Shown here: positions 25,989 to 33,119 of the stretch, piece after piece | Layout: every line of letters starts with the position of its first letter | How positions within the stretch are numbered: position 1 is the first letter of the stretch | Translations under genes and position numbers: made by a program | The notes under the pieces: model-generated | What the model was told of the DNA's origin: nothing | The model's database searches: none | The model's input: only the letters and a program-made list of their open reading frames with translations | Assembly: GCA_037481615.1 (NCBI GenBank) | Contig: JBBFLI010000020.1 | Reading direction: 5' to 3' (one strand) | Origin: SpSt-501 sp037481615 | GTDB taxonomy: Bacteria > Desulfobacterota > Desulfobacteria > Desulfobacterales > SpSt-501 | DNA length: 64,000 bases

Positions 25989-26204
25989 TCAGGCGTTCCG
26001 CGGGCGTCCGCGGGGGGCGGGCTCCTTCGGCGGCTCCGCCGGCGGGGAAGCGGCGGGGCGTGCGGAGCGCACGGTCTCCTCGACCGTGCGGTAGATGTTC
26101 TGGAAAGCCTCGGCGAACCCGCTCGGCGAAAGCCGCCCGCACTCGATGAACTTGATGACGACTTCCTTGGCGGTTTTGAGGATCTGCTCGTCGATCGAGG
26201 CCAT
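25989..26204 (-). CDS. small conserved protein of unknown function
   Basis: A 71-residue protein. The first 45 residues (IDEQILKTAKEVVIKFIECG, then SPSGFAEAFQNIYRTVEETV) look like two or three amphipathic helices, followed by a Pro/Ala-rich tail. I recall similar short helical proteins in Deltaproteobacteria without function. Convergent with polA, 14 bases after its stop. Confidence 0.6.
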   Translation of the reverse strand: MASIDEQILKTAKEVVIKFIECGRLSPSGFAEAFQNIYRTVEETVRSARPAASPPAEPPKEPAPRGRPRNA

Positions 26205-26375
26205 GGGGGGGAAGGCCGCCTTTCCGGCGGGGAACCCCCGCCGCGTGCAGGGTTGCGCTACCAGAAAGGGGTCGGCCTGTCAAATCCGCGGGCGGGGCGC
26301 GGTTTGACAGCGAAGCGGCCCTCGGCTAACTTTCCCGGCCGGCCGCGGCGGCCGAGTCCGGGGGGGATTTCAGCG

Positions 26376-27356
26376 ATGGGAAACCAGATGAGGGGCGGGC
26401 ACAGGGCCCGGGGCGCCGGGACGGCGGCGGTGATCCTTGCGGTCTTCCTGATCGCCTCCGCCTGCTCCACCCTGCGGGACGCCGCCCGGAGCACGGGACG
26501 CGTGCTGGGGGATGCGGGGCGCAGCGTGGGGGAGACCTTCTCCCCCGGCACCCGCCCCGGGGGGCTTCGGCTTCCCGTGGCGGTCTTCGCGGGCGACGGC
26601 CTCTCGACCCCCGCCGCGGCCGATGCCGCCGCGCGCCTCCAGCGCCATCTGGAAAAACACCTGGAAACCCGCTGCGGCGGAATCCTTCTCGACGCCGAAT
26701 TTCCGCGGTTGCTCGTCTCCCCCCCGCGTCTTTCCTCCGGGGGGATCGACGGTCACGCGCTCGCCCTTCTTGCCCGGCCCCGCGGGGTCAGCGATGTCGT
26801 CGTCGGAACCCCGCTCGAGCCCTGGATCGAGGAGGAAAAGACCGGCTTCTGGCTCTGGAAGGGGATCCGCACGCGGGTGGGGATGGGCCTGCGGCTGGAG
26901 ATCTTCGACGTCGAAACCGGCGGGAAGAGTCTGGATGAGCGCTTCTGGGAGGAGACCTCCGTCGATCTCGAACCGGAGGTGCCGGGGACGGCGGTCCCCT
27001 TCGAAAAGATCCCGCCCGCGGTGGTCGAAACCTTGCAGGGGCGGCTCTTCGCCGAGGCCGCCCGCGGCGCCTGCCGCGCGCTCGCGGCCCGGCCGTGGCG
27101 CGGATTCGTCGTCGCCGCGGAAGGGCGCGAGCTCACGATTGCCGCCGGGCGCGGCACGGGTCTTCGCGAGGGCCAGCGGCTCGAGGTGTTCGCCGCCGGC
27201 CGCAGCCTGGTCAACCGGGAGGGGCAGCGTTTCTTCCTGCCCGGCGGGAGGGTCGGCGAGGCGCGGATCCGCTCCGTCGGCGAGCTGCGCTCGGTCGCCG
27301 TGCTCGAGGAAACCCTTTCCGCCGAGGTCGGGGCGACGGTGCGCCTGAAACCCTGA
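26376..27356 (+). CDS. putative lipoprotein with a FlgT-like C-terminal region
   Basis: A 326-residue exported protein. The signal VILAVFLIASACSTL has a near-lipobox (ASA before Cys), so it is probably a lipoprotein. The middle (SDVVVGTPLEPWIEEEKTGF, then VGMGLRLEIFDVETGGK) resembles CsgG-like or FlgT-like periplasmic proteins. The tail LTIAAGRGTGLREGQRLEVF, then GRVGEARIRSVGE, resembles the small C-terminal FlgT barrel. These links are inference. ATG 26376 follows GGGGGGA. The same frame happens to be open for kilobases upstream through polA, but only this part is coding. Confidence 0.72.
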   Translation: MGNQMRGGHRARGAGTAAVILAVFLIASACSTLRDAARSTGRVLGDAGRSVGETFSPGTRPGGLRLPVAVFAGDGLSTPAAADAAARLQRHLEKHLETRCGGILLDAEFPRLLVSPPRLSSGGIDGHALALLARPRGVSDVVVGTPLEPWIEEEKTGFWLWKGIRTRVGMGLRLEIFDVETGGKSLDERFWEETSVDLEPEVPGTAVPFEKIPPAVVETLQGRLFAEAARGACRALAARPWRGFVVAAEGRELTIAAGRGTGLREGQRLEVFAAGRSLVNREGQRFFLPGGRVGEARIRSVGELRSVAVLEETLSAEVGATVRLKP

Positions 27357-27376
27357 AGCGAGGCGGGCCGCCGAAC

Positions 27377-27631
27377 ATGAAAGACGAACGAGGCCTCTAC
27401 TACTATCCTTCCCCCGGCAACCCCCGCGTGCGCATGTACGTGAAGGAAGAGGACGGGGTCGTCTGGTTCCGCCTCTGGAACGCGGACGACCCCGAGCTCT
27501 GGCGGCAGCACGACTGGGTCCCTTACGGCGCCATCCTCAAGGCGGCCGAGATGTACACCGGCAAGGCCTTCGATCCCCGGCGCGCCTACGACATCGAGAT
27601 CGCCCGCGCTCTGCTCGACCAGGGTGAATGA
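27377..27631 (+). CDS. small conserved protein of unknown function
   Basis: An 84-residue soluble protein: GLYYYPSPGNPRVRMYVKEE, then VVWFRLWNADDPELWRQHDW, with a C-terminal helix. Its aromatic-rich composition differs from shadow frames, and it has its own ATG 21 bases after the lipoprotein gene. It overlaps the helicase start by 8 bases (GTG 27624), so it may be coupled to it. No function is recognised. Confidence 0.7.
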   Translation: MKDERGLYYYPSPGNPRVRMYVKEEDGVVWFRLWNADDPELWRQHDWVPYGAILKAAEMYTGKAFDPRRAYDIEIARALLDQGE

Positions 27632-29024
27632 AGCGGGAATGGGCGAACTCCTCATCCGCCTCGAAAACCGGCTGCTGCTCCAGGGGGTTCCCGAAGCCCT
27701 GCGCGAATGGCTCACGCAGACGCTCGAATTCCCCAACCCCCGCTACCTGGAAAACGAGCGGCTCGGCCGTTGGAACCGGGGGGTCCCCCGCCGGCTGCGG
27801 TTCCACCGCCGGGCGGGCGCGGACGGCATGATCGTTCCCCGCGGCTTCCTGCGCCAGATCCTCCTCGCCTGCCGCCGCCTCGGGATCCCCTGCCGCCTCG
27901 AAGACCGTCGCCGCAGCCTGCCCCCGGTCGATTTCCGCTTCCGCGCCGAACTGCGCCCCTTTCAGCGCGTCGCGGTGGCGCGGATGCTCGAGCGCGACTT
28001 CGGCACGCTCAGCGCCCCGGCCGGCTCGGGAAAGACCGTGATGGCGCTCGCCATGGTCGCCGCCCGGCGCCAGCCCACGCTCGTCGTCGTCCACACCCGG
28101 GAACTCGCCGAGCAGTGGACGGAGCGGATCGCCTCCTTCCTCGGGATCCCCCCCGGGGCCTGCGGCCGGATCGCGGGGGGACGGGTCCGCCTCGGAGAGG
28201 CGATCACCGTCGCCCTGGTCCAGTCGCTCTACCCCCGTGCGGCGGAAGTCGCCCGGGAAATCGGCTTCCTCATCGTCGACGAATGCCACCGCTGCCCGAG
28301 CCGCACCTTCACCGAGGCGGTCACGGCCTTCGATTCCCGGTACATGCTCGGCCTCTCGGCGACCCCCTTCCGCCGCGACGGCCTTTCCCGCCTCATCTTC
28401 TGGCACCTCGGGGACCGGCACCACGAGATCGAGGAAAGGGACCTGCGCGCGAGCGGCGCCCGGCTGCCGGTCGAGGTGGTGCTCCGCGAGACGGCTTTTC
28501 ACTCCTTTCACGATCCGGTGAGCGAATACAGCCGCATGCTCTCCGAGCTCACCGCAGACCCCGAGAGAAACCGCCTGATCGCGGCCGACGTGGCTGCGGA
28601 GGCGCTGGCGCACGGCGGCGTCTGCCTGATCCTCTCCGATCGGCGGGCGCACTGCGAGGCCCTGCGGACCCTCCTTCACTATCGGCACCGCCTCGCGAGC
28701 GAGCTGCTGACCGGCGAGATGAGCCCCGAGGAACGCGAGGGCGTCGTCGCGCGCGTGAACGCCGGCGGCGTGCGGGTCGTGATCGCCACCGGGCAGCTGA
28801 TCGGGGAGGGTTTCGACTGCCCGGCCCTTTCCACCCTCTTTCTCGCCACCCCCGTCCGCTTCAGCGGCCGGCTGATCCAGTACCTGGGCAGGGTCCTCCG
28901 GCCGGCGCCGGGAAAGGAAAAGGCACGGGTCTTCGACTATGTCGACGCCCGCGTGGAGACGCTGCTCAAGGCCGCCCTCGCGCGGCAGCGGCTCTACCGC
29001 CGCCTCTGGCCGACGAACCCTTAG
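27624..29024 (+). CDS. SF2 DEAD/DEAH-type helicase with a TOTE-like N-terminal region
   Basis: ATP-dependent nucleic-acid translocase of up to 466 residues. Motif I is APAGSGKTVMALAMVAARR, then VVVHTRELAEQW, motif II VDECHRCPS, motif III LSATPFRRDG, and the second lobe GGVRVVIATGQLIGEGFDCP with RLIQYLGRVLRP. The N-terminal 100 residues (TLEFPNPRYLENERLGRWN, VPRRLRFHRRAG, MIVPRGFLRQIL) look like the domain found ahead of the helicase in TOTE conflict systems. No TOTE primase or nuclease is adjacent. GTG 27624 or ATG 27639 may be the start. Confidence 0.85.
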   Translation: MNEAGMGELLIRLENRLLLQGVPEALREWLTQTLEFPNPRYLENERLGRWNRGVPRRLRFHRRAGADGMIVPRGFLRQILLACRRLGIPCRLEDRRRSLPPVDFRFRAELRPFQRVAVARMLERDFGTLSAPAGSGKTVMALAMVAARRQPTLVVVHTRELAEQWTERIASFLGIPPGACGRIAGGRVRLGEAITVALVQSLYPRAAEVAREIGFLIVDECHRCPSRTFTEAVTAFDSRYMLGLSATPFRRDGLSRLIFWHLGDRHHEIEERDLRASGARLPVEVVLRETAFHSFHDPVSEYSRMLSELTADPERNRLIAADVAAEALAHGGVCLILSDRRAHCEALRTLLHYRHRLASELLTGEMSPEEREGVVARVNAGGVRVVIATGQLIGEGFDCPALSTLFLATPVRFSGRLIQYLGRVLRPAPGKEKARVFDYVDARVETLLKAALARQRLYRRLWPTNP

Positions 29025-29085
29025 GGCTTGCATCCCCGCATACAAGCCGGATCGCCGATCTCGAAGGCGGCATTTCCCCCTGACC

Positions 29086-29120
29086 TTGCCTTTTCCTCAC
29101 ATTGTATTCTATAATACAAT
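29086..29120 (+). promoter_or_regulatory. promoter with overlapping palindromic operator
   Basis: TTGCCT at 29086-29091, an 18-base spacer and a perfect TATAAT at 29110-29115 form a strong promoter for the gene at 29171. The -10 lies inside the palindrome ATTGTAT (29101-29107), six bases, ATACAAT (29114-29120), which is well placed for a repressor. The same spaced palindrome recurs at 58330-58349. Confidence 0.7.
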
Positions 29121-29170
29121 CCATCGAGCCTCCGGGGGCTTTTTCACCCCGGACGGGGAGGGGACGGCGG

Positions 29171-29935
29171 ATGAATGAAAAGAAATCGCCCGCGGGGATC
29201 CCCGCGATCGGCGGCGGCCCGCGAAATGCGCGCCTGCTGGGTTCCCTGCTCGAGGCTCCCGTCCCGAAACGGCTTTCCGAAGCCCAGGTGCGGATCATCC
29301 TCGACGCCCTCGCCGGCTCGCGGGACCCGGCGCTCGTGGCGCGCTTTCCTGCGGTGCTCGCCCTGTGTGCGCGGCGCGGCCTGCGGGTCGACTTCCAGAA
29401 ACTGCTCGCACGCCACTGGGGCAAAAGCCCCCGGCGCCGCAACCTCGAGGATCTGCTCTGCGTGAGCGCGGCTCTTCTCCGGCGGCTCGGTGTGCCGCCG
29501 CCGGCAGGCCTGGAGAAGATGGTCGCCGCGCTTCCGGCGCGCACGCCCCCCCCCGGTGCGGGAACCGAGCTGCAGCTCGCGGGGGGAACGAAGGTGGCGC
29601 TCTCGGAGCTCGAAGAAGCCGTGCGCCGGAGCGCGACCGGCTCGCCCGCCGCCGAGGTTTCCCCCCCCCTCCCCGCCGCGCCGCCTGTGACGGCCGCTTC
29701 CCTCGAGGAACTCGCCGGCAAGCTCGTGTTGCTCTTTCCGCAAAAGCAGATCGAGCTGATCATGAAACGGCTGCGCGGCGGGCCGTTTACCAAGACCGAG
29801 CGGGAATACTTTTCGCGGGTCGTACGCAAGAAACTCGCCGCGGTCGCCGACCCCGCCGTCCAGGAGGCGGCCGCCCGACTTTCCCGCGGCCCGGGCGGGC
29901 GATCTCCGGCGTTTGAACCCTCCCGCCGGCCGTGA
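29171..29935 (+). CDS. uncharacterised protein with a C-terminal helical basic domain
   Basis: A 254-residue soluble protein. ATG 29171 follows a GGGGAGGGGA ribosome site; the earlier ATG at 29102 lies in the promoter. Residues about 30-110 are helical (LSEAQVRIILDALAGSRDPA). A Pro-rich linker follows, and a conserved-looking C-terminal unit of about 55 residues: EELAGKLVLLFPQKQIELIM, then LRGGPFTKTEREYFSRVVRK. I have seen such TKTEREYYSR-type tails in Deltaproteobacterial proteins of unknown role. It has its own operator-controlled promoter. Confidence 0.65.
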   Translation: MNEKKSPAGIPAIGGGPRNARLLGSLLEAPVPKRLSEAQVRIILDALAGSRDPALVARFPAVLALCARRGLRVDFQKLLARHWGKSPRRRNLEDLLCVSAALLRRLGVPPPAGLEKMVAALPARTPPPGAGTELQLAGGTKVALSELEEAVRRSATGSPAAEVSPPLPAAPPVTAASLEELAGKLVLLFPQKQIELIMKRLRGGPFTKTEREYFSRVVRKKLAAVADPAVQEAAARLSRGPGGRSPAFEPSRRP

Positions 29936-29955
29936 TAGGATGATTGCCTGCCGCC

Positions 29956-30567
29956 ATGAACCTTCTCTGTGAAATCGGCCTCCAGGCCGTCGAGGTGATG
30001 ACGCTCGTCTTCGGCATCCTGGGGATGACGCTGGCGCTGCTCCTCTTGTTCGCCCCCCAGGCCGCGCGCAGCCTGAGCGAGACCCTGAACCGCTCCGTCG
30101 ACCTCGACCGCCGGCTCGAGGTGCTCGACCGATCGATCGATACCGAACGCACGATCTACGGCCACCCGCGCCTCTTCGGGGCGGTTCTCACCGCCGGCTC
30201 GCTCTTCGCCCTCTTTTTCTTCCTCCTCCGCTTCGATGCCGCGGTGTTCTCCCGCGTCTTCTTCGGCCCCCACCACCACGCCCTCTCCGGCGAGATCGTC
30301 TTCGCCGCGGTCGCCTGGGTGGGGCGGGTCGGCTGTGTCGCGGGGGTCCTGGTCGGGGTCGGGCTCATGCTCGTGCCTCGACGCGTGCGGGCGATCGACG
30401 AGAAGATGAAGTCCCCGATCGAGACGCGCTCCTGGTTCGAGAAGCTCGAGCGTCCCCGAACCGGCATCGACCGGTGGGTTTTCCGCCACCCGGTGTCTTC
30501 CGGGCTGGCGGTCGGATCGGTATCGGGGGTCCTGATCGTGTTATCGGTGATCAATCTGCTGCGTTGA
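29956..30567 (+). CDS. integral membrane protein of unknown function
   Basis: A 203-residue protein with about four membrane segments (around 15-37, 75-95, 110-140 and 180-202). Between the first two is a polar loop, LNRSVDLDRRLEVLDRSIDT. The ATG at 29956 is chosen over TTG 29944. It follows the previous gene by 20 bases and is probably co-transcribed. No family is recognised. Confidence 0.7.
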   Translation: MNLLCEIGLQAVEVMTLVFGILGMTLALLLLFAPQAARSLSETLNRSVDLDRRLEVLDRSIDTERTIYGHPRLFGAVLTAGSLFALFFFLLRFDAAVFSRVFFGPHHHALSGEIVFAAVAWVGRVGCVAGVLVGVGLMLVPRRVRAIDEKMKSPIETRSWFEKLERPRTGIDRWVFRHPVSSGLAVGSVSGVLIVLSVINLLR

Positions 30568-30582
30568 ACCCGGGAGGGTCTC

Positions 30583-31035
30583 GTGATCCGGATCCGGTTT
30601 TTTCCCCCTGAACGACTGGAAACGGCGTTCCCCTGGCCGTTGTGGGCGGTCGGCTGGCTGGCCGTGTTCCGCGCCTTCCTCTGGCTTGCCTGGGAGCCCG
30701 CGGCGGGCGAGGAGGTGTTGCGGCTTCTCGGCTGGAAGTATCTGCTCGGGGCGGCGCCGTATCTCGCCTGCGCGCTGGGGCTGTGGCGCAGGTGCCGCTG
30801 GGCGGCCTGGGGGGTGATCGGGCTTGCCGCGGCGGATCTCGCACTGCTGGCGGTCGCGCCGCGGAGCCTCTTCGCCTATCTCGTCGATTCGGAGATCTTC
30901 CCCTTTTCGATCGCCCTCTCGATCGTCCTGCTCCTCTGCGGCGGGCCGCTGGGCGATGTCGCCGTTCTCGCGCTCTCGCCCCGGCTGCTGCGGGCGACCG
31001 CCGCCCGGTCCGGGCGGGCGGCCGGAGGCGGCTGA
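30583..31035 (+). CDS. integral membrane protein of unknown function
   Basis: A 150-residue hydrophobic protein with three or four membrane segments, starting at GTG 30583. It follows the previous membrane-protein gene by 15 bases and ends directly against the convergent E1-beta gene (stop at 31035, other stop at 31036). Trp and Leu dominate; no motif is recognised. Confidence 0.65.
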   Translation: MIRIRFFPPERLETAFPWPLWAVGWLAVFRAFLWLAWEPAAGEEVLRLLGWKYLLGAAPYLACALGLWRRCRWAAWGVIGLAAADLALLAVAPRSLFAYLVDSEIFPFSIALSIVLLLCGGPLGDVAVLALSPRLLRATAARSGRAAGGG

Positions 31036-32019
31036 TCAACGACCCGCGGCGGCGATCTCCGCCGCCGCGGCGGCGATCTCGTCCACGCTGGGGATGCAGG
31101 CTTCCTCGAGGTTGCGGCTGTAAGGGATGGGCGTGTTCCGCCCCGCCAGGCGGCGAACCGGGGCGGCGAGCTCCCCCCAGGCCTCCTCCATGATCGTCGC
31201 CGCAAGATCCCCCCCGACTCCCCCGCGCCGGACCGCCTCGTGCACGATGAGCACCCGGCCCGTCTTGCGGGCCGAGGCGAGCAGGGCCTTGCGGTCGAGG
31301 GGGACGAGGCTTCGCAGGTCGAGGACCTCGGCCTCGATCCCGCGCTCTGCGAGCCGCTCGGCCGCCGCCAGGCACCGGTGGACCATGTAAGACCAGGACA
31401 CCAGGGTCACGTCGCCGCCGCGGCGCTTCCAATCGGCGCACCCGAGGGGGAGCAGCGTCTCCTCCTCGGGCACCGGCCCGGAGACGGCATAGAGCCGCTT
31501 GTGCTCGATGAAGACGACGGGGTGATCGTCGCGGATGGCCGACTTGAGCAGGCCGTAGGCGTCCGCCGGGGTTGCGGGCATCACGACCTTCAGGCCGGGG
31601 ACGTGGTAGAAGAGCGCCTCCAGGCTCTGGGAATGCTGCGCGGCGAGCCCCTCGCCCACCCCGCCCTGGGTGCGGATCACGAGCGGCAATCGCCGGCGGC
31701 CGCCGGAGATGAACTCGATCTTGGCCGCCTGGTTGACGATCTGATCCATGGCGAGCAGGGCGAAATCGATGAACAGCAGCTCGACCACCGGGCGAAGGCC
31801 GATCAGGGCGGCCCCCACCGCCATGCCCGTGAAGGAGGCCTCGGCGATCGGGGTGTCGATCACACGCTCCGGGCCGTAGCGGGCGAGCAGCCCCTCGGTC
31901 ACCTTAAAGGAGCCGCCGCGCTCGGCGATCGTCTCCCCCAGCAGGAAAACGTGGGGGTCGCGCGCCATTTCCTCGTCCAGGGCGCGGCGCAGGGCTTCCC
32001 GATAAAGCAGTTCCGGCAT
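31036..32019 (-). CDS. 2-oxoacid dehydrogenase E1 component, beta subunit
   Basis: Thiamine-diphosphate-dependent decarboxylase/transketolase subunit of 327 residues. It has ERVIDTPIAEASFTGMAVGA, FIDFALLAMDQIVNQAAKIE, QGGVGEGLAAQHSQSLEALF (the conserved His region), and VPGLKVVMPATPADAYGLL. The C-terminal transketolase domain contains ADVLDLRSL-like IEAEVLDLRSLVPLD. Together with the alpha subunit it forms an E1 of the pyruvate/acetoin/branched-chain type. No E2 or E3 gene is adjacent, so partners lie elsewhere. It starts at ATG 32019, 17 bases after the alpha gene. Confidence 0.95.
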   Translation of the reverse strand: MPELLYREALRRALDEEMARDPHVFLLGETIAERGGSFKVTEGLLARYGPERVIDTPIAEASFTGMAVGAALIGLRPVVELLFIDFALLAMDQIVNQAAKIEFISGGRRRLPLVIRTQGGVGEGLAAQHSQSLEALFYHVPGLKVVMPATPADAYGLLKSAIRDDHPVVFIEHKRLYAVSGPVPEEETLLPLGCADWKRRGGDVTLVSWSYMVHRCLAAAERLAERGIEAEVLDLRSLVPLDRKALLASARKTGRVLIVHEAVRRGGVGGDLAATIMEEAWGELAAPVRRLAGRNTPIPYSRNLEEACIPSVDEIAAAAAEIAAAGR

Positions 32020-32036
32020 GCGGGACCTCCGCCTCT

Positions 32037-33011
32037 TCAGGGCTCGATGGCGGCGAGAAAGGATGCGAGATCGGGTTCGGGGCTGTTCAGGGCGAAATCG
32101 ATCGCCGCGGCGAGCTCGGCCTCGACCCCCGACTCGACGGCGGCGACGGCCCCCGGTTCGTCGATGCGCCGGCGCAGGATCGCGAGCGGGTCGCGCTCCT
32201 TCCAGGCGGCAAGCCGCCCGGGGTCGATGTAGTGCCCCGGGTCGTTCGCATGGTGCCCCCCCCAGCGGAAGGTGCGGGCCTCGATCAAGGTCGGCCCCTC
32301 GCCGCGGCGCGCACGTGCGACGGCCCGGCAGGTCTCGCGCCAGACGTCGATCGCATCGTTGCCGTCCACGCAGATCCCCGGGACCCCGTAGGCCGGCCCG
32401 CGCCCGGCCAGCTCGCAGCAGCCGGTTGCGCACTCGATCGGCGTGGAGACGGCGTAGAAGTTGTTCTCGAGCAGGTAGATCACAGGCAGCCGGAAAACGC
32501 CCGCGAGGTTGAGCGACTCGGCGAAGACCCCGTTGTTCGAGGCCCCGTCGCTGAAGAAAGAGATGACGACCTGGTCGCCGCCCCGGACGCGGATGCCGAG
32601 GGCCGCCCCGGTCGCCAGCGGAATCCCCCCGCCGACGATGCCGTTGGCCCCCAGGTGGTTCAGGTCCGCGCTGGCGATGTGCATGGAGCCCCCGCGGCCG
32701 CGGCAGTAGCCGGTCTCGCGCCCCAGGATCTCGGCCATCATGAAGCGCAGGTCGGCTCCCTTGGCGATGCAGTGGCCGTGGCCGCGGTGGGTGCTGGCGA
32801 TGTAGTCGTCGGGCCGCAGCGCGGCGCAGGCTCCCGCCGCCACGGCCTCCTCGCCGATGTAGGAGTGGAGGTAGCCGCGGATCAGCCCCTGGCGGTAGAA
32901 GTCGAGGCAGACCTCCTCGAAGCGCCGCGTGGCGAACATGTGGCGATACATCGTGAGCAGGAGCTCGCGGGGCGGAAGGACGGTTTCGTCGTCCGGGGCG
33001 GGGGTGACCAT
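32037..33011 (-). CDS. 2-oxoacid dehydrogenase E1 component, alpha subunit
   Basis: Carries the thiamine-diphosphate site. About 324 residues from ATG 33011, behind GAGGGG; longer starts to 33101 are possible. Motifs are MFATRRFEEVCLDFYRQGLI, YIGEEAVAAGACAALRPDDY, STHRGHGHCIAKGAD, GRGGSMHIA, then the ThDP-binding SDGASNNGVFAESLNLAGVF (SDG instead of the usual GDG) and PVIYLLENNFYAVST. RFRWGGHHANDPGHY marks the phosphorylation-loop-like region. It is closest in feel to acetoin or pyruvate dehydrogenase E1. Organised alpha then beta, one operon. Confidence 0.95.
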   Translation of the reverse strand: MVTPAPDDETVLPPRELLLTMYRHMFATRRFEEVCLDFYRQGLIRGYLHSYIGEEAVAAGACAALRPDDYIASTHRGHGHCIAKGADLRFMMAEILGRETGYCRGRGGSMHIASADLNHLGANGIVGGGIPLATGAALGIRVRGGDQVVISFFSDGASNNGVFAESLNLAGVFRLPVIYLLENNFYAVSTPIECATGCCELAGRGPAYGVPGICVDGNDAIDVWRETCRAVARARRGEGPTLIEARTFRWGGHHANDPGHYIDPGRLAAWKERDPLAILRRRIDEPGAVAAVESGVEAELAAAIDFALNSPEPDLASFLAAIEP

Positions 33012-33119
33012 CGGTTGCATCCCCTCGGCAAATGATCGACCGGCCCCTGCCGGGAGGCGGCCGGGAGAGTCCCTTGTGGAGGAAGCCGCTTTCGAAGTCA
33101 ACCGAAAAAGCGCCGTGGG

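Noticed and set aside
23115..27356. 1413-codon open frame on the plus strand
   Set aside because: It covers polA in a different frame and encodes Arg/Pro/Gly-rich shadow sequence; only its last part, from 26376, is a real gene.
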